From: Planctomycetaceae bacterium UBA969
Lineage (GTDB): Bacteria > Planctomycetota > Planctomycetia > Gemmatales > Gemmataceae
Assembly: GCA_002303765.1 (NCBI GenBank)
Contig: DBCB01000320.1
Coordinates: forward strand, 1-6,326
DNA: 6,326 bases
Direction of reading: 5' to 3'
Below are positions 1 through 6,326 of the stretch, one piece after another. The translations under genes were made by a program, and so were the position numbers. Numbering within the stretch: the first letter of the stretch is position 1; each line of letters starts with the position of its first letter. The notes under the pieces were generated by a model. That model saw nothing but the letters and a program-made list of their open reading frames with translations, made no database searches and was not told the DNA's origin.

Positions 1-2
1 CA

Positions 3-71
3 GCGTTTTACAGGAAGGTAAGAAACTTCAAAAAAACTGGAAGAATTATTAAAGAAATTGGGTTTAAATGA
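3..71 (+). CDS. Possible C-terminal tail of a converging gene (partial)
   Basis: The left edge is open in this frame for 22 codons, ending in TGA at 69-71. The tail is rich in lysine and arginine and ends in IIKEIGFK, which looks like an ordinary protein C-terminus. If real, it belongs to a gene entering from the left and overlaps the last bases of the MBL hydrolase gene tail to tail. The next frame (2-52) is also open and ends in KNWKNY, so the frame cannot be fixed from so little sequence. No family can be recognised. The assignment is a guess based on an open frame at the window edge. Confidence 0.2.
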   Translation, partial: AFYRKVRNFKKTGRIIKEIGFK

Positions 72-1125
72 AGTAATCCATTTCTTCGTGAGGAAATAGA
101 ATCTCGGGGCGATTCTGCTGGTTTGATTTGCTTAATTCTACTGAGTGCCCCTTTAGATATGCCAAGATGTTTTCTATTTCGATATCCGAGCGTCTTGGGT
201 CTCGATGGCCTATATGTAATGATTTTGCGTTAGCAGCAAAAGCAGTTAATAGACACCATTCCATAGGGGAATGCCCCCACCCAATATGTTTGGTGGGAAC
301 CCCAGATCCAATACCAGACTCGCCTAGGTATTCAGAAAGTAGGTATTGTCCATCAAGGTAAATTGCATCGGCATTTTTGCAAAAGTTTGCAAGTCCGGTA
401 TCTGTCTCGGTCAATTGCTCATGATCAGATGCGTAAACATAGGACTTTCCCTTACATTCAATTTTATAGGCATTTGCACCGCCCGGATGATTAAGCTGGA
501 AGTGAGAGATTTTTGTAGATCCAATGACAAGGGGAGAGTTTTCTTCGAAAGGTGTTATTTTTTTGATAGCTTTTATTTTGGATAAAATTGGTGGATAAAG
601 AGAGTTAACCATGTCTGAGTTTTGGCCGAAAAAATCGATTAGATTTCCTGCAACCTTTTCGCACCCATAAAGGTCAAAAGAATTGTTTGGATCGTAAAAT
701 GACTGACACATTGGTAGGCCGAACAAGTGGTCGTAATGCATATGACTAAATAGTATCAAACCTTTTCTTTTTTCATTCGGAAGGTTTGCCCACTTAGATT
801 CAAGATTGATTCCAAAGTTGATCACGCCGGTGCCGCAATCGATAACAATCATGCAGTCTTCTGTGTTGATTTCAACACAGGATGTGTTTCCGCCAAAAGT
901 GGATTTCGAAGAAAAAGGCAGGTGATCATGAACCATTTTTGCAACACTTGATTCCAGATTTAAATGATCAATATCTTTCAGATGCCCACTCTTGGCCAGT
1001 GTGCAAATTGAATCAATAATTTTTTCGGTAACCTCGGAGGGTTTTAAAGGTGAGGAAATACTGCCACTAGTGCCCCAGTATTTTACATGGATATTCCAGT
1101 TATTTTTTGCGTTATGTTCATTCAT
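64..1125 (-). CDS. MBL-fold metallo-hydrolase (RNase Z / phosphodiesterase-like)
   Basis: This is a complete 353-residue metallo-beta-lactamase-fold hydrolase with no signal peptide, so probably cytoplasmic. It starts with the strand motif VKYWGTSGSISSP (residues 14-26), followed by GGNTSCVEI (78-86), DCGTG (96-100) and the metal-binding signature SHMHYDH (127-133). Further likely metal ligands are H213 in NHPGG, D234-H235 in ASDHE, and H304 or H307 in HIGHRD. This order is typical of the RNase Z/PhnP/cyclic-phosphodiesterase branch, which uses two metal ions to cleave phosphodiesters. The actual substrate cannot be read from the sequence. About 50 residues (27-77) lie between the first strand and GGNTS, much longer than in compact relatives. 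The ATG is 5 bp after the ggt stop, and an AGGA within the ggt end (1137-1140) is 11 nt upstream, which suggests a shared transcript. The fold call is firm; the function is open. Confidence 0.88.
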   Translation of the reverse strand: MNEHNAKNNWNIHVKYWGTSGSISSPLKPSEVTEKIIDSICTLAKSGHLKDIDHLNLESSVAKMVHDHLPFSSKSTFGGNTSCVEINTEDCMIVIDCGTGVINFGINLESKWANLPNEKRKGLILFSHMHYDHLFGLPMCQSFYDPNNSFDLYGCEKVAGNLIDFFGQNSDMVNSLYPPILSKIKAIKKITPFEENSPLVIGSTKISHFQLNHPGGANAYKIECKGKSYVYASDHEQLTETDTGLANFCKNADAIYLDGQYLLSEYLGESGIGSGVPTKHIGWGHSPMEWCLLTAFAANAKSLHIGHRDPRRSDIEIENILAYLKGHSVELSKSNQQNRPEILFPHEEMDYFI

Positions 1126-1130
1126 AAAAT

Positions 1131-2804
1131 TTAGTGTCCTGCGAGGCCGCCCTCAACTCGGTGATCTATTCCCGGGTGCAATAGTTTTGTTTTTGGATCG
1201 ATAAGAATTGAATGAGCATCGCCCTGCCTTCTGGATGAAATATTGTGCCCCATGTTGCGGAGCTTTTTCATGTTTGCCTCGTACTTTGCATTACCCGCTT
1301 CCTCGAAATAAGCTTTATCAGGGAACCATTGGTGATGCAATCGCGCGGCATCAATCGCTTCCTGTGCGGTCATTTCGAAATCGATGACATTAATAATGAT
1401 ATTAAATACTGTGTTAATGATGGTTCTGCTGCCCGGGCTACCTGTAACAAGGTAAGGGGTGCCATTTTTTGCAACGATGACCGGGGTCTGCGAGCTGAGC
1501 ATTTTTTTTGAGGGCGCAATCAGGTTTGCTTTAGTGCCGACTCTTCCAGCTTTATTTGTTTCCCCCGGAAACCAATTGAAATCAAGCATCTCGTTGTTGA
1601 GAAGAAATCCTGCGCCTCTTACCATAACTTTGGATCCGTAACTTTGCTCTAGAGTGTAGGTGTTGCTTACTGCCATGCCTTGCCCATCAACGATTGAAAA
1701 ATGGGTGGTGTCTTCGCTTTCCTTGGAGATGTTGAAATCCTTTGCGAGATCGGCACTAGGGGTTGCTTTTTGCAGGTTGATACCAGCAGCAAGATTTTTT
1801 GCGAACTCTTTATCTAGGAGAGTTGCAGGAATATCCACAAACCCTTGATCTCCAAGATGCCTGGCTCGTTCACAAAAAGCACGCCTCATGGTTTCGATCA
1901 GCAGATGAAAAGTTTCAGGCGACCAGCGCCCCATCTTTTTGATGTCTATCGGTTCGATCATATTAAGCATTAAGCCTAGGGTAATAACCCCTGAACTAGG
2001 TGGTGGAGAACCGTAAATTGAATACCCTTTGTATTCCAGCTTGATGGGTTTTCTTTCTCTTGCTTGATAAAGAGCCAAATCGTCTTTGCCTATTAAACCG
2101 GCTCCCATTTTCATTTCGTTGCTAATAAGATCAGCGGTGGTGCCTAAATAGAATTCATCAGGGCCAAACTTTGCGATTTTAGTGAGGGTGTTTCCCAAAT
2201 CTTTTTGAACAAGAATATCGTTCACTTCCCAATTATTGGTTCCATTAGTTGGTTTAAAAACCCTCTGAAGTTCTTCGAATTCTTTGGAAGTTGAGAGCAA
2301 TCCGTTTAAGGAATTAGCAAGTTGCTTGCTAACCGGAAAGCCTTTTTCTGCAAGTTCAATAGCGGGGGCAAGAAGTTCAGCCCAAGGTTTTGAACCAAAG
2401 CGCTGGTGCGCCAAAGCTAGACCACGAACTGTGCCAGGCACGCCTGAAACTTTATGGGTGAACATGCCATCAGTTTTTTTAAAGACAGTTTCGAAAGCTG
2501 CTTTCGGGGCCATTTCTCGATATTCAAAAACCGTAGGTTCGCCTTTGCCAAAGGGCGGGTGAACAACCATGAATCCCCCGCCTCCGATATTGCCTGCTGC
2601 AGGGTGTGTTACTGCTAGTGCAAAGGCGGTTGCAACTGCAGCATCAACAGCATTCCCACCAGATTTAAGGATTTGTAAACCTGCATCAGAACCCGGTTGC
2701 GAAACAGAAACAACCACGCCTTTATTGAATGATTCTGCACCTTGCGAAAAAGTGCAGGTGAGTGCAAGTGTAACTAGAATGCAAATGTCATAAGCAATCT
2801 TCAT
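1131..2804 (-). CDS. ggt: Gamma-glutamyltransferase / glutathione hydrolase precursor
   Basis: This is a complete 557-residue N-terminal-nucleophile enzyme of the GGT family, which cleaves and transfers gamma-glutamyl groups from glutathione and similar compounds, usually in the periplasm. Residues 1-23 look like a Sec signal peptide (MKIAY, then a hydrophobic stretch). GGNAVDAAVA (49-58) and GNIGGGGF (71-78) are family signatures. R96 in REMAP matches the arginine that binds the substrate carboxylate. The precursor should self-cleave before T366 in DTTHFS, leaving a small subunit of about 192 residues that starts at the nucleophile. Downstream are TYTLEQSYGS (382-391), LLNNEMLDF (401-409), LSSQTP (436-441) and GSPGSRT (455-461). 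Two positions are unusual: E386 where E. coli and human GGT have Asn, and Ser459 where the usual pair is Gly-Gly. Length is normal for the family. The Shine-Dalgarno is weak (GGGG about 6-7 nt before ATG). It lies 75 bp after the DUF1501 gene and 5 bp before the MBL gene. Confidence 0.95.
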   Translation of the reverse strand: MKIAYDICILVTLALTCTFSQGAESFNKGVVVSVSQPGSDAGLQILKSGGNAVDAAVATAFALAVTHPAAGNIGGGGFMVVHPPFGKGEPTVFEYREMAPKAAFETVFKKTDGMFTHKVSGVPGTVRGLALAHQRFGSKPWAELLAPAIELAEKGFPVSKQLANSLNGLLSTSKEFEELQRVFKPTNGTNNWEVNDILVQKDLGNTLTKIAKFGPDEFYLGTTADLISNEMKMGAGLIGKDDLALYQARERKPIKLEYKGYSIYGSPPPSSGVITLGLMLNMIEPIDIKKMGRWSPETFHLLIETMRRAFCERARHLGDQGFVDIPATLLDKEFAKNLAAGINLQKATPSADLAKDFNISKESEDTTHFSIVDGQGMAVSNTYTLEQSYGSKVMVRGAGFLLNNEMLDFNWFPGETNKAGRVGTKANLIAPSKKMLSSQTPVIVAKNGTPYLVTGSPGSRTIINTVFNIIINVIDFEMTAQEAIDAARLHHQWFPDKAYFEEAGNAKYEANMKKLRNMGHNISSRRQGDAHSILIDPKTKLLHPGIDHRVEGGLAGH

Positions 2805-2879
2805 AATGGCCCCAATGTGAAATCAAACACTAGGCCTATGGTAACGATTTATGGCAAATTAAATAAGATGAAAACTGAA

Positions 2880-4334
2880 TCAAGAAAAAGCAGGGATGGG
2901 GGTGCCGTAATAGATATTGTTCGGGCGTTGAGTGGCGTCATGCCAAACTGCATCAGAGGGGATGCCAAGAGAGTTGTAAATGGTTGCAGCGAAACTTTCT
3001 GGGGTGTAAGGTTCAGTAGCGGGGAAGCCACCATTTTTATCTGAACTACCAACAACCGTACCGCCTGGAATGCCTGCCCCAGCAAAAAAGACGCTTTGCA
3101 CAGCACCCCAATGGTCTCTGCCTGGAAGTTTGTAATGTGCAGGTAGCCCGAAGATTTTAGGAGTGCGGCCGAATTCGCCGGCCATTACCACAAGTGTGCT
3201 TTTTAATAATCCGGATTCTTCAAGATCATCAAGCAGGGCGGAGAGGCCCCTATCGGTTGGGGGAAGCAATTTTTCTTTAAGGTGGGGGAAAGCATTGCCA
3301 TGCGTATCCCAAGTTTCATTATTTCCAAGATTAACTTGGATGAGCGGAACGCCAGCCGCGGCTAAGTTTTTAGCCATCATAAGCGACCAGCCGAAGGAAT
3401 TCTTACCGTAGCGTTCCTGTTGTTTTTCCGGCGCAGTAGTAACATCGAAGCAGGTTCTAACTTTAGGATCAACAAGAAGGGAAAGGGCGCCTTGATGAAA
3501 ACGATCAAATTGGTTGACCGTAGCCACGGTTTCGAGATCGCTAACTTGTTTGTCTAGATTTTTTATAAGAGAAAATCTGTTTTGCAAACGGGTGTTGGTC
3601 AAGGATTCAGGGAGAGAAAGATTAGGAGCGACAAATGCCCGCTTTATTCCCTTGATTTCTCTTTGTTGATGATCGAATTCATGGGTGGGGTATGCACCGT
3701 AAGCTTTGGAATCGAAGGGCGAAGCCTCGATGAACCATGGGTCACCCCGGGTTCCCATTTGGCCGCCAAACTGCCCAGGAATAACCCGGCCTGAATTATG
3801 AACCAATTTCTCGGGCAAAACTATTGCAGGTGGAAGGTTGTTGCTTGGTTTGGTTACATTACCAATGATTGATGCCATCGAAGGCCAATCCGAGTTTTTT
3901 GGTTTGCTTGGGTCAAACCCCGCAGGGGAGTCTGCGCGCCCGGTCATCATGATTAAATGGCCAAGGGAATGATCATTGGTGCGGTGAGTTAAAGAACGAA
4001 GCAATGCCCATTTGGAACTGCGAGCAGCGAGCATTGGTAGATGTTCGCAAATGGTGATCCCAGGTGTTTGGGTGGCAATAGGTTTGAACTCGCCTCGGAT
4101 ATTTTCTGGCGCATTCGGTTTAAGATCGAAGCTATCTATTTGAGAGAGACCACCAGAAAGAAAAATAAAAATCACAGACTTGGCTTTGATCTTAGGCTTT
4201 GCAGAGGTTGTTTCCATAGCCCTTAAAGCATGCAAATGATTGGTACCCAAACCCAACAATCCAACTGCGCCGGCCTGTATCGCTTGCCTGCGGTTTAACT
4301 TTGGGTGTTGGTAGTTTTGGAAATTAAGCGTCAT
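2880..4334 (-). CDS. DUF1501 domain-containing exported protein (Tat signal)
   Basis: This is a complete 484-residue member of the DUF1501 family, which has an alkaline-phosphatase/sulfatase-like fold and is greatly expanded in planctomycetes; its reaction is not established. The N-terminus has a Tat-like signal: NRRQAIQAG (14-22) followed by a short hydrophobic stretch AVGLLGLG, so the protein is probably exported folded. Family motifs in order are FLSGGLSQIDSFDLKP (58-73), LTHRTNDHSLGH (115-126), MTGR (130-133), ETWDTHG (340-346), MAGEFGRTP (384-392) and GRDHWG (405-410). Several of the Asp and His residues resemble metal ligands of the superfamily. These genes often sit beside a DUF1549/DUF1553 partner, and none is in this window on either side. 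The ATG at 4334 is chosen because it gives a complete Tat signal; only a poor Shine-Dalgarno is visible. It appears to be the first gene of the minus-strand set. Confidence 0.93.
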   Translation of the reverse strand: MTLNFQNYQHPKLNRRQAIQAGAVGLLGLGTNHLHALRAMETTSAKPKIKAKSVIFIFLSGGLSQIDSFDLKPNAPENIRGEFKPIATQTPGITICEHLPMLAARSSKWALLRSLTHRTNDHSLGHLIMMTGRADSPAGFDPSKPKNSDWPSMASIIGNVTKPSNNLPPAIVLPEKLVHNSGRVIPGQFGGQMGTRGDPWFIEASPFDSKAYGAYPTHEFDHQQREIKGIKRAFVAPNLSLPESLTNTRLQNRFSLIKNLDKQVSDLETVATVNQFDRFHQGALSLLVDPKVRTCFDVTTAPEKQQERYGKNSFGWSLMMAKNLAAAGVPLIQVNLGNNETWDTHGNAFPHLKEKLLPPTDRGLSALLDDLEESGLLKSTLVVMAGEFGRTPKIFGLPAHYKLPGRDHWGAVQSVFFAGAGIPGGTVVGSSDKNGGFPATEPYTPESFAATIYNSLGIPSDAVWHDATQRPNNIYYGTPIPAFS

Positions 4335-4368
4335 TGGCTACAATTTTCCCGATTGCATTAAGGTATGA

Positions 4369-4397
4369 ACTAAACCATCATGTAAGCATTGTGTCAT
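4369..4397 (-). promoter_or_regulatory. Candidate sigma70-type promoter for the DUF1501 gene
   Basis: On the minus strand, ATGACA (4397-4392) resembles a -35 box with one mismatch to TTGACA. It is separated by 17 bp from TTTAGT (4374-4369), a weak -10 box. Initiation would fall near 4362, giving a leader of about 28 nt before the DUF1501 start. The spacing is ideal but the -10 match is poor, and planctomycete promoters often deviate from the E. coli consensus. The rest of the 104 bp divergent spacer shows no convincing promoter for the plus-strand gene, apart from a short palindrome GTTGGCAAC at 4410-4418. Confidence 0.25.
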
Positions 4398-4426
4398 AGG
4401 TACATGGTTGTTGGCAACTATATTTC

Positions 4427-4430
4427 AGGA
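4427..4430 (+). promoter_or_regulatory. Ribosome binding site of the isochorismatase/ThuA fusion gene
   Basis: AGGA lies 8 nt before the ATG at 4439, which is good Shine-Dalgarno spacing. It supports this start, which also gives a complete signal peptide. Confidence 0.6.
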
Positions 4431-4438
4431 TTAAAACA

Positions 4439-6001
4439 ATGAATCAAATTCTCCGATTAACTGCCTTGATGGTGTTAGTTTTAATGACACCCTTGTTTTA
4501 TTCGGAAGTAGGCAGGTCGTTTCCTGAGGAAAAAGCTGAATTAAGATTAACTTTAAGATCAAAGAAAGAAATAAAGGGCGATAAAAAGGATTGGGCAACA
4601 GAACTTAAGGAAGAAAAATGGATTGCATCAAAAACCGCAGTAGTGGTTTGCGATATGTGGGACAAACACTGGAGCAACAATGCCTCGGCTCGGGTGGGGG
4701 AAATGGCACCCACGGTAAACCTTTTTTTAAAGAAAGCCCGAGAGAAGGGCGCAACCATCATTCATTGCCCCAGTGATACACTCGAGTTTTACAAGGATAC
4801 ACCTCAAAGGTTACTTGCCAAAAATGCCCCTGTGATTACCACAAAAATCCCCCTGATGCGGTGGTGCAAGCTTGATCCAACAATGGAAGAAAAACTTCCA
4901 ATTGATGATACCGATGGCGGGGATGATTCTGTTCCTAAATGTAAAAATTACCGGGCTTGGACCAGGCAAATTGATGCCATCGAGATTTTCCCCCAAGATG
5001 CTATTACCGATAGTGCGGAAGCTTTTTACCTGATGAAGCAAAAAGGTATTACGCATGTTCTGGTGCTTGGTGTGCATACGAATATATGTGTGTTGGGTAG
5101 GCCATTTTCTATCAGGCAAATGGTGCAGCAGGGTATGAAGGTTGCTTTGGTTCGGGATTTAACGGACACGATGTACAATCCGGAAAAAGCGCCATTCGTA
5201 AGCCATTTTACTGGTACAGACCTAGTTGTGGAACATATTGAGAAGTTTTGGTGCCCGACAATTAGCAGTAATCAAATATTAGGTGGAAAAGAATTTCGCT
5301 TTAAAGAGGATAAGCGCCCCCGGGTTTTATTTGTTGCAGCAGAAGATGCTTACAAGTCTAGGATTTGGATTCCAGAGTTTGCGCTGGCAAGACTTGGAAA
5401 AGAGTATCAATCTCAATTTGCGTTTTCGTCTGAAGCGAGGTTTGGCAGCCTCCCCGGTTTGAATATGCTTGATTCAGCAGATTTACTAGTGCTTAGTTTG
5501 CGAAGACGGGGAGTGCCTGAGGAAGAGATGAAAATGCTAAAAGAGTATATCGGCCAAGGAAAGCCTTTACTTGCAATCCGAACTGCAACGCATGGTTTTG
5601 CGCCTAATGTGAAGTTGCCTATTGGTTATGCAGAATGGAAGGATTTCGATAAGGAGGTTTTAGGCTGTAACTATCAGGGGCATGAAGTTGCTAATTCTTT
5701 AACGCAGGTGATGCCTGTATTAGATCAGTTTAAAAACATCAATTTTGACAAAGTGAAAAATGAAAACTTGGCTTCACACCTTTATAAAGTGAATCCGCTC
5801 GCCAAGGATGCGAAGGTCTTGCTCGAGGGTAAATCCGTTCCTGGTGGAAAGGTGGAGCCCGTGGCATGGATGAGGGAAAAGCCAAAGGGCAGGGTGGGTT
5901 GTTTTACTTTAGGCCACTTCGATGAGATGAAGCATGAGGAAATCCAAGCGGTATTAAAAAGCATGATTGATCTGATGATAGGCAAAAGGGATTTAAAGTA
6001 A
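4439..6001 (+). CDS. Secreted two-domain protein: isochorismatase-like hydrolase + ThuA-like domain
   Basis: This is a complete 520-residue protein. Residues 1-20 form a hydrophobic signal peptide, so it probably acts in the periplasm or on the envelope. Residues about 64-275 resemble isochorismatase-family cysteine hydrolases: VVVCDMWD (68-75) carries the family Asp (D72), and GVHTNICVLGRPF (211-223) carries the nucleophile Cys (C217) in the usual GxxTxxCV setting. The D72-C217 spacing is normal for such enzymes. The lysine of the usual Asp-Lys-Cys triad is not obvious; the aligned place, around F184 before DAITDS, holds no Lys. Residues about 293-515 look like a ThuA-like domain with a class I glutamine-amidotransferase-type fold: RPRVLFVAAED (293-303), KPLLAIRTATHGF (375-387), EVLGCNYQGHE (406-416) and the terminal GRVGCFTLGHFDE (484-496). 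No Cys sits at the amidotransferase nucleophile elbow, as expected for ThuA. ThuA is linked to sugar metabolism in rhizobia, but the substrate here is unknown. It is transcribed divergently from the DUF1501 gene. Confidence 0.88.
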   Translation: MNQILRLTALMVLVLMTPLFYSEVGRSFPEEKAELRLTLRSKKEIKGDKKDWATELKEEKWIASKTAVVVCDMWDKHWSNNASARVGEMAPTVNLFLKKAREKGATIIHCPSDTLEFYKDTPQRLLAKNAPVITTKIPLMRWCKLDPTMEEKLPIDDTDGGDDSVPKCKNYRAWTRQIDAIEIFPQDAITDSAEAFYLMKQKGITHVLVLGVHTNICVLGRPFSIRQMVQQGMKVALVRDLTDTMYNPEKAPFVSHFTGTDLVVEHIEKFWCPTISSNQILGGKEFRFKEDKRPRVLFVAAEDAYKSRIWIPEFALARLGKEYQSQFAFSSEARFGSLPGLNMLDSADLLVLSLRRRGVPEEEMKMLKEYIGQGKPLLAIRTATHGFAPNVKLPIGYAEWKDFDKEVLGCNYQGHEVANSLTQVMPVLDQFKNINFDKVKNENLASHLYKVNPLAKDAKVLLEGKSVPGGKVEPVAWMREKPKGRVGCFTLGHFDEMKHEEIQAVLKSMIDLMIGKRDLK

Positions 6002-6211
6002 AAGATTGCCCAGATTGTAAAAGTTAAAATGGGCGGGGCTACGCTCGAAAGGTTCGATTTGATCGTGCCTTGGATTAAATCTGATGGTTTCAAGAAGGAA
6101 TTTGTTCCTACTATTCAGATTGTGATGAATTTACCATCCACCTATCCGAAACCCATAAGGAATAAAGCTTTGAATCGACTTGCATGCAGTTTTTGTGGGG
6201 TACATTCGTTG

Positions 6212-6217
6212 TATGAT
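6212..6217 (+). promoter_or_regulatory. Candidate -10 box upstream of csrA
   Basis: TATGAT matches the sigma70 -10 consensus at five of six bases. The region 16-18 bp upstream is only T-rich (around 6190-6195), with no good -35. Initiation near 6224 would give a leader of about 29 nt that includes the palindrome and Shine-Dalgarno of csrA. This is suggestive only. Confidence 0.25.
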
Positions 6218-6230
6218 GCACAAGTTTGAT

Positions 6231-6240
6231 CTGCGCGCAG
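6231..6240. repeat. Perfect 10-bp palindrome CTGCGCGCAG abutting the csrA Shine-Dalgarno
   Basis: The ten bases equal their own reverse complement and share their last two bases with AGGAGG (6239-6244). In the mRNA this could form a tiny hairpin (3 bp with a CGCG loop) or pair between molecules. In DNA it could be a protein-binding site. The symmetry is certain; any function is inference. Confidence 0.45.
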
Positions 6241-6244
6241 GAGG
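6239..6244 (+). promoter_or_regulatory. Strong ribosome binding site of csrA
   Basis: AGGAGG is a full Shine-Dalgarno core located 8 nt before the ATG at 6253. It is the best ribosome binding site in the window and fixes the csrA start. It contains GGA, the core of CsrA binding sites in RNA, so CsrA could repress its own translation here, as it does in other bacteria; that is inference. Confidence 0.8.
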
Positions 6245-6252
6245 GTTGCGAG

Positions 6253-6326
6253 ATGTTAGTATTAAGTCGGAAACTTGGAGAAAAGATTTACATCGGAGAG
6301 AATGTTTGCATTACTGTCGTGGATAT
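6253..6326 (+). CDS. csrA: Carbon storage regulator CsrA (5' part, cut by window edge)
   Basis: The first 24 codons read MLVLSRKLGEKIYIGENVCI followed by TVVD, an almost textbook CsrA N-terminus: MLVLSRK, then the GE-I-IG strand turn, then the I-TVV strand. CsrA is a small dimeric RNA-binding protein, usually 60-80 residues, that binds GGA motifs in mRNA leaders. It controls translation or stability of transcripts for carbon storage, motility and biofilm formation. L4 and R6, part of the conserved RNA-contacting first strand, are present. The C-terminal half, with the second RNA-binding region, lies beyond the window. The gene follows the fusion gene on the same strand after 251 bp and has its own strong Shine-Dalgarno, so it is probably transcribed independently. 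Identification is firm despite the truncation. Confidence 0.93.
   Translation, partial: MLVLSRKLGEKIYIGENVCITVVD

Larger units (their letters stand above)
6002..6252. other. Intergenic spacer before csrA, no convincing gene
   Basis: This stretch holds no recognisable RNA gene. A 66-codon open frame (6029-6229, plus strand) lacks a Shine-Dalgarno and resembles no family I know. Just after the fusion gene, GCCCA (6008-6012) could pair with TGGGC (6030-6034) around a 17-nt loop, but the stem is only 5 bp and no T-run follows, so it is not a credible intrinsic terminator. Near the right end are the palindromes TGCATGCA (6181-6188) and CTGCGCGCAG (6231-6240), and the csrA ribosome binding site. 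Confidence 0.5.

Noticed and set aside
2754..2804. Lipoprotein signal (Cys17) at the GGT N-terminus
   Set aside because: The residues before the Cys read ALT, which does not fit the usual lipobox with Gly, Ala or Ser just before Cys; an ordinary Sec signal is more likely.
2831..2838. Palindrome TAGGCCTA between the DUF1501 and ggt genes, considered as a terminator or operator
   Set aside because: It is only 8 bp with no loop and no T-run, so it cannot act as an intrinsic terminator, and a palindrome this short arises by chance.
2847..2874. Possible minus-strand promoter for ggt (TTTTCA, 16 bp, ATAAAT)
   Set aside because: Both boxes are weak matches in AT-rich DNA, and read-through from the DUF1501 gene explains expression equally well.
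2849..3106. 85-codon minus-strand frame overlapping the DUF1501 gene end
   Set aside because: It shares its strand with the DUF1501 gene in another frame, and the DUF1501 frame carries the conserved C-terminal motifs without disruption.
4419..4424. TATATT as a -10 box for the plus-strand fusion gene
   Set aside because: It would start the transcript about 8 nt before the ATG and leave out the Shine-Dalgarno, and no -35 box is at the right distance.
4811..5119. 102-codon minus-strand open frame inside the fusion gene
   Set aside because: It lies antisense to a strongly supported coding region with intact domain motifs and has no recognisable features of its own.
6008..6034. Possible terminator stem GCCCA/TGGGC after the fusion gene
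   Set aside because: The stem is 5 bp around a 17-nt loop with no following T-run.

Overview
This window looks like chromosomal DNA from a planctomycete or close PVC relative. The main reason is the combination of a twin-arginine-led DUF1501 protein, a secreted isochorismatase-like/ThuA-like two-domain protein and a csrA gene; the first two families are strongly expanded in planctomycetes. The base composition looks fairly AT-rich for that group, so no genus is named. This assignment is inferred from gene content, not from a phylogenetic marker. I see no transposase, CRISPR array, tRNA, rRNA or integration site.

Layout. On the minus strand, read from right to left, are a DUF1501 exported protein (4334 to 2880), a gamma-glutamyltransferase (2804 to 1131) and an MBL-fold metallo-hydrolase (1125 to 64). 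The gaps are 75 bp and 5 bp, so at least the last two are probably co-transcribed. A 104 bp divergent spacer (4335-4438) separates this set from a plus-strand gene (4439-6001) for a 520-residue protein that joins an isochorismatase-like cysteine hydrolase domain to a ThuA-like domain behind a signal peptide. After a 251 bp spacer with no convincing gene, the first 24 codons of csrA begin at 6253 with a strong Shine-Dalgarno sequence and run off the right edge. The first 63 bases may hold the tail of a converging plus-strand gene.

How the genes may work together. Three of the four complete proteins carry export signals (Sec for GGT and the fusion, Tat-like for DUF1501), so the block is mostly about the cell envelope or periplasm. 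GGT would cleave gamma-glutamyl compounds such as glutathione there. The MBL hydrolase has no signal and should be cytoplasmic. No shared pathway can be read from the sequence. csrA is an independent post-transcriptional regulator.

I found no clear undescribed defence or mobile system. The points most worth a second look are the two-domain fusion with an apparently absent canonical lysine in its hydrolase domain, unusual residues around the GGT active site, and a perfect GC-rich palindrome abutting the csrA ribosome binding site.
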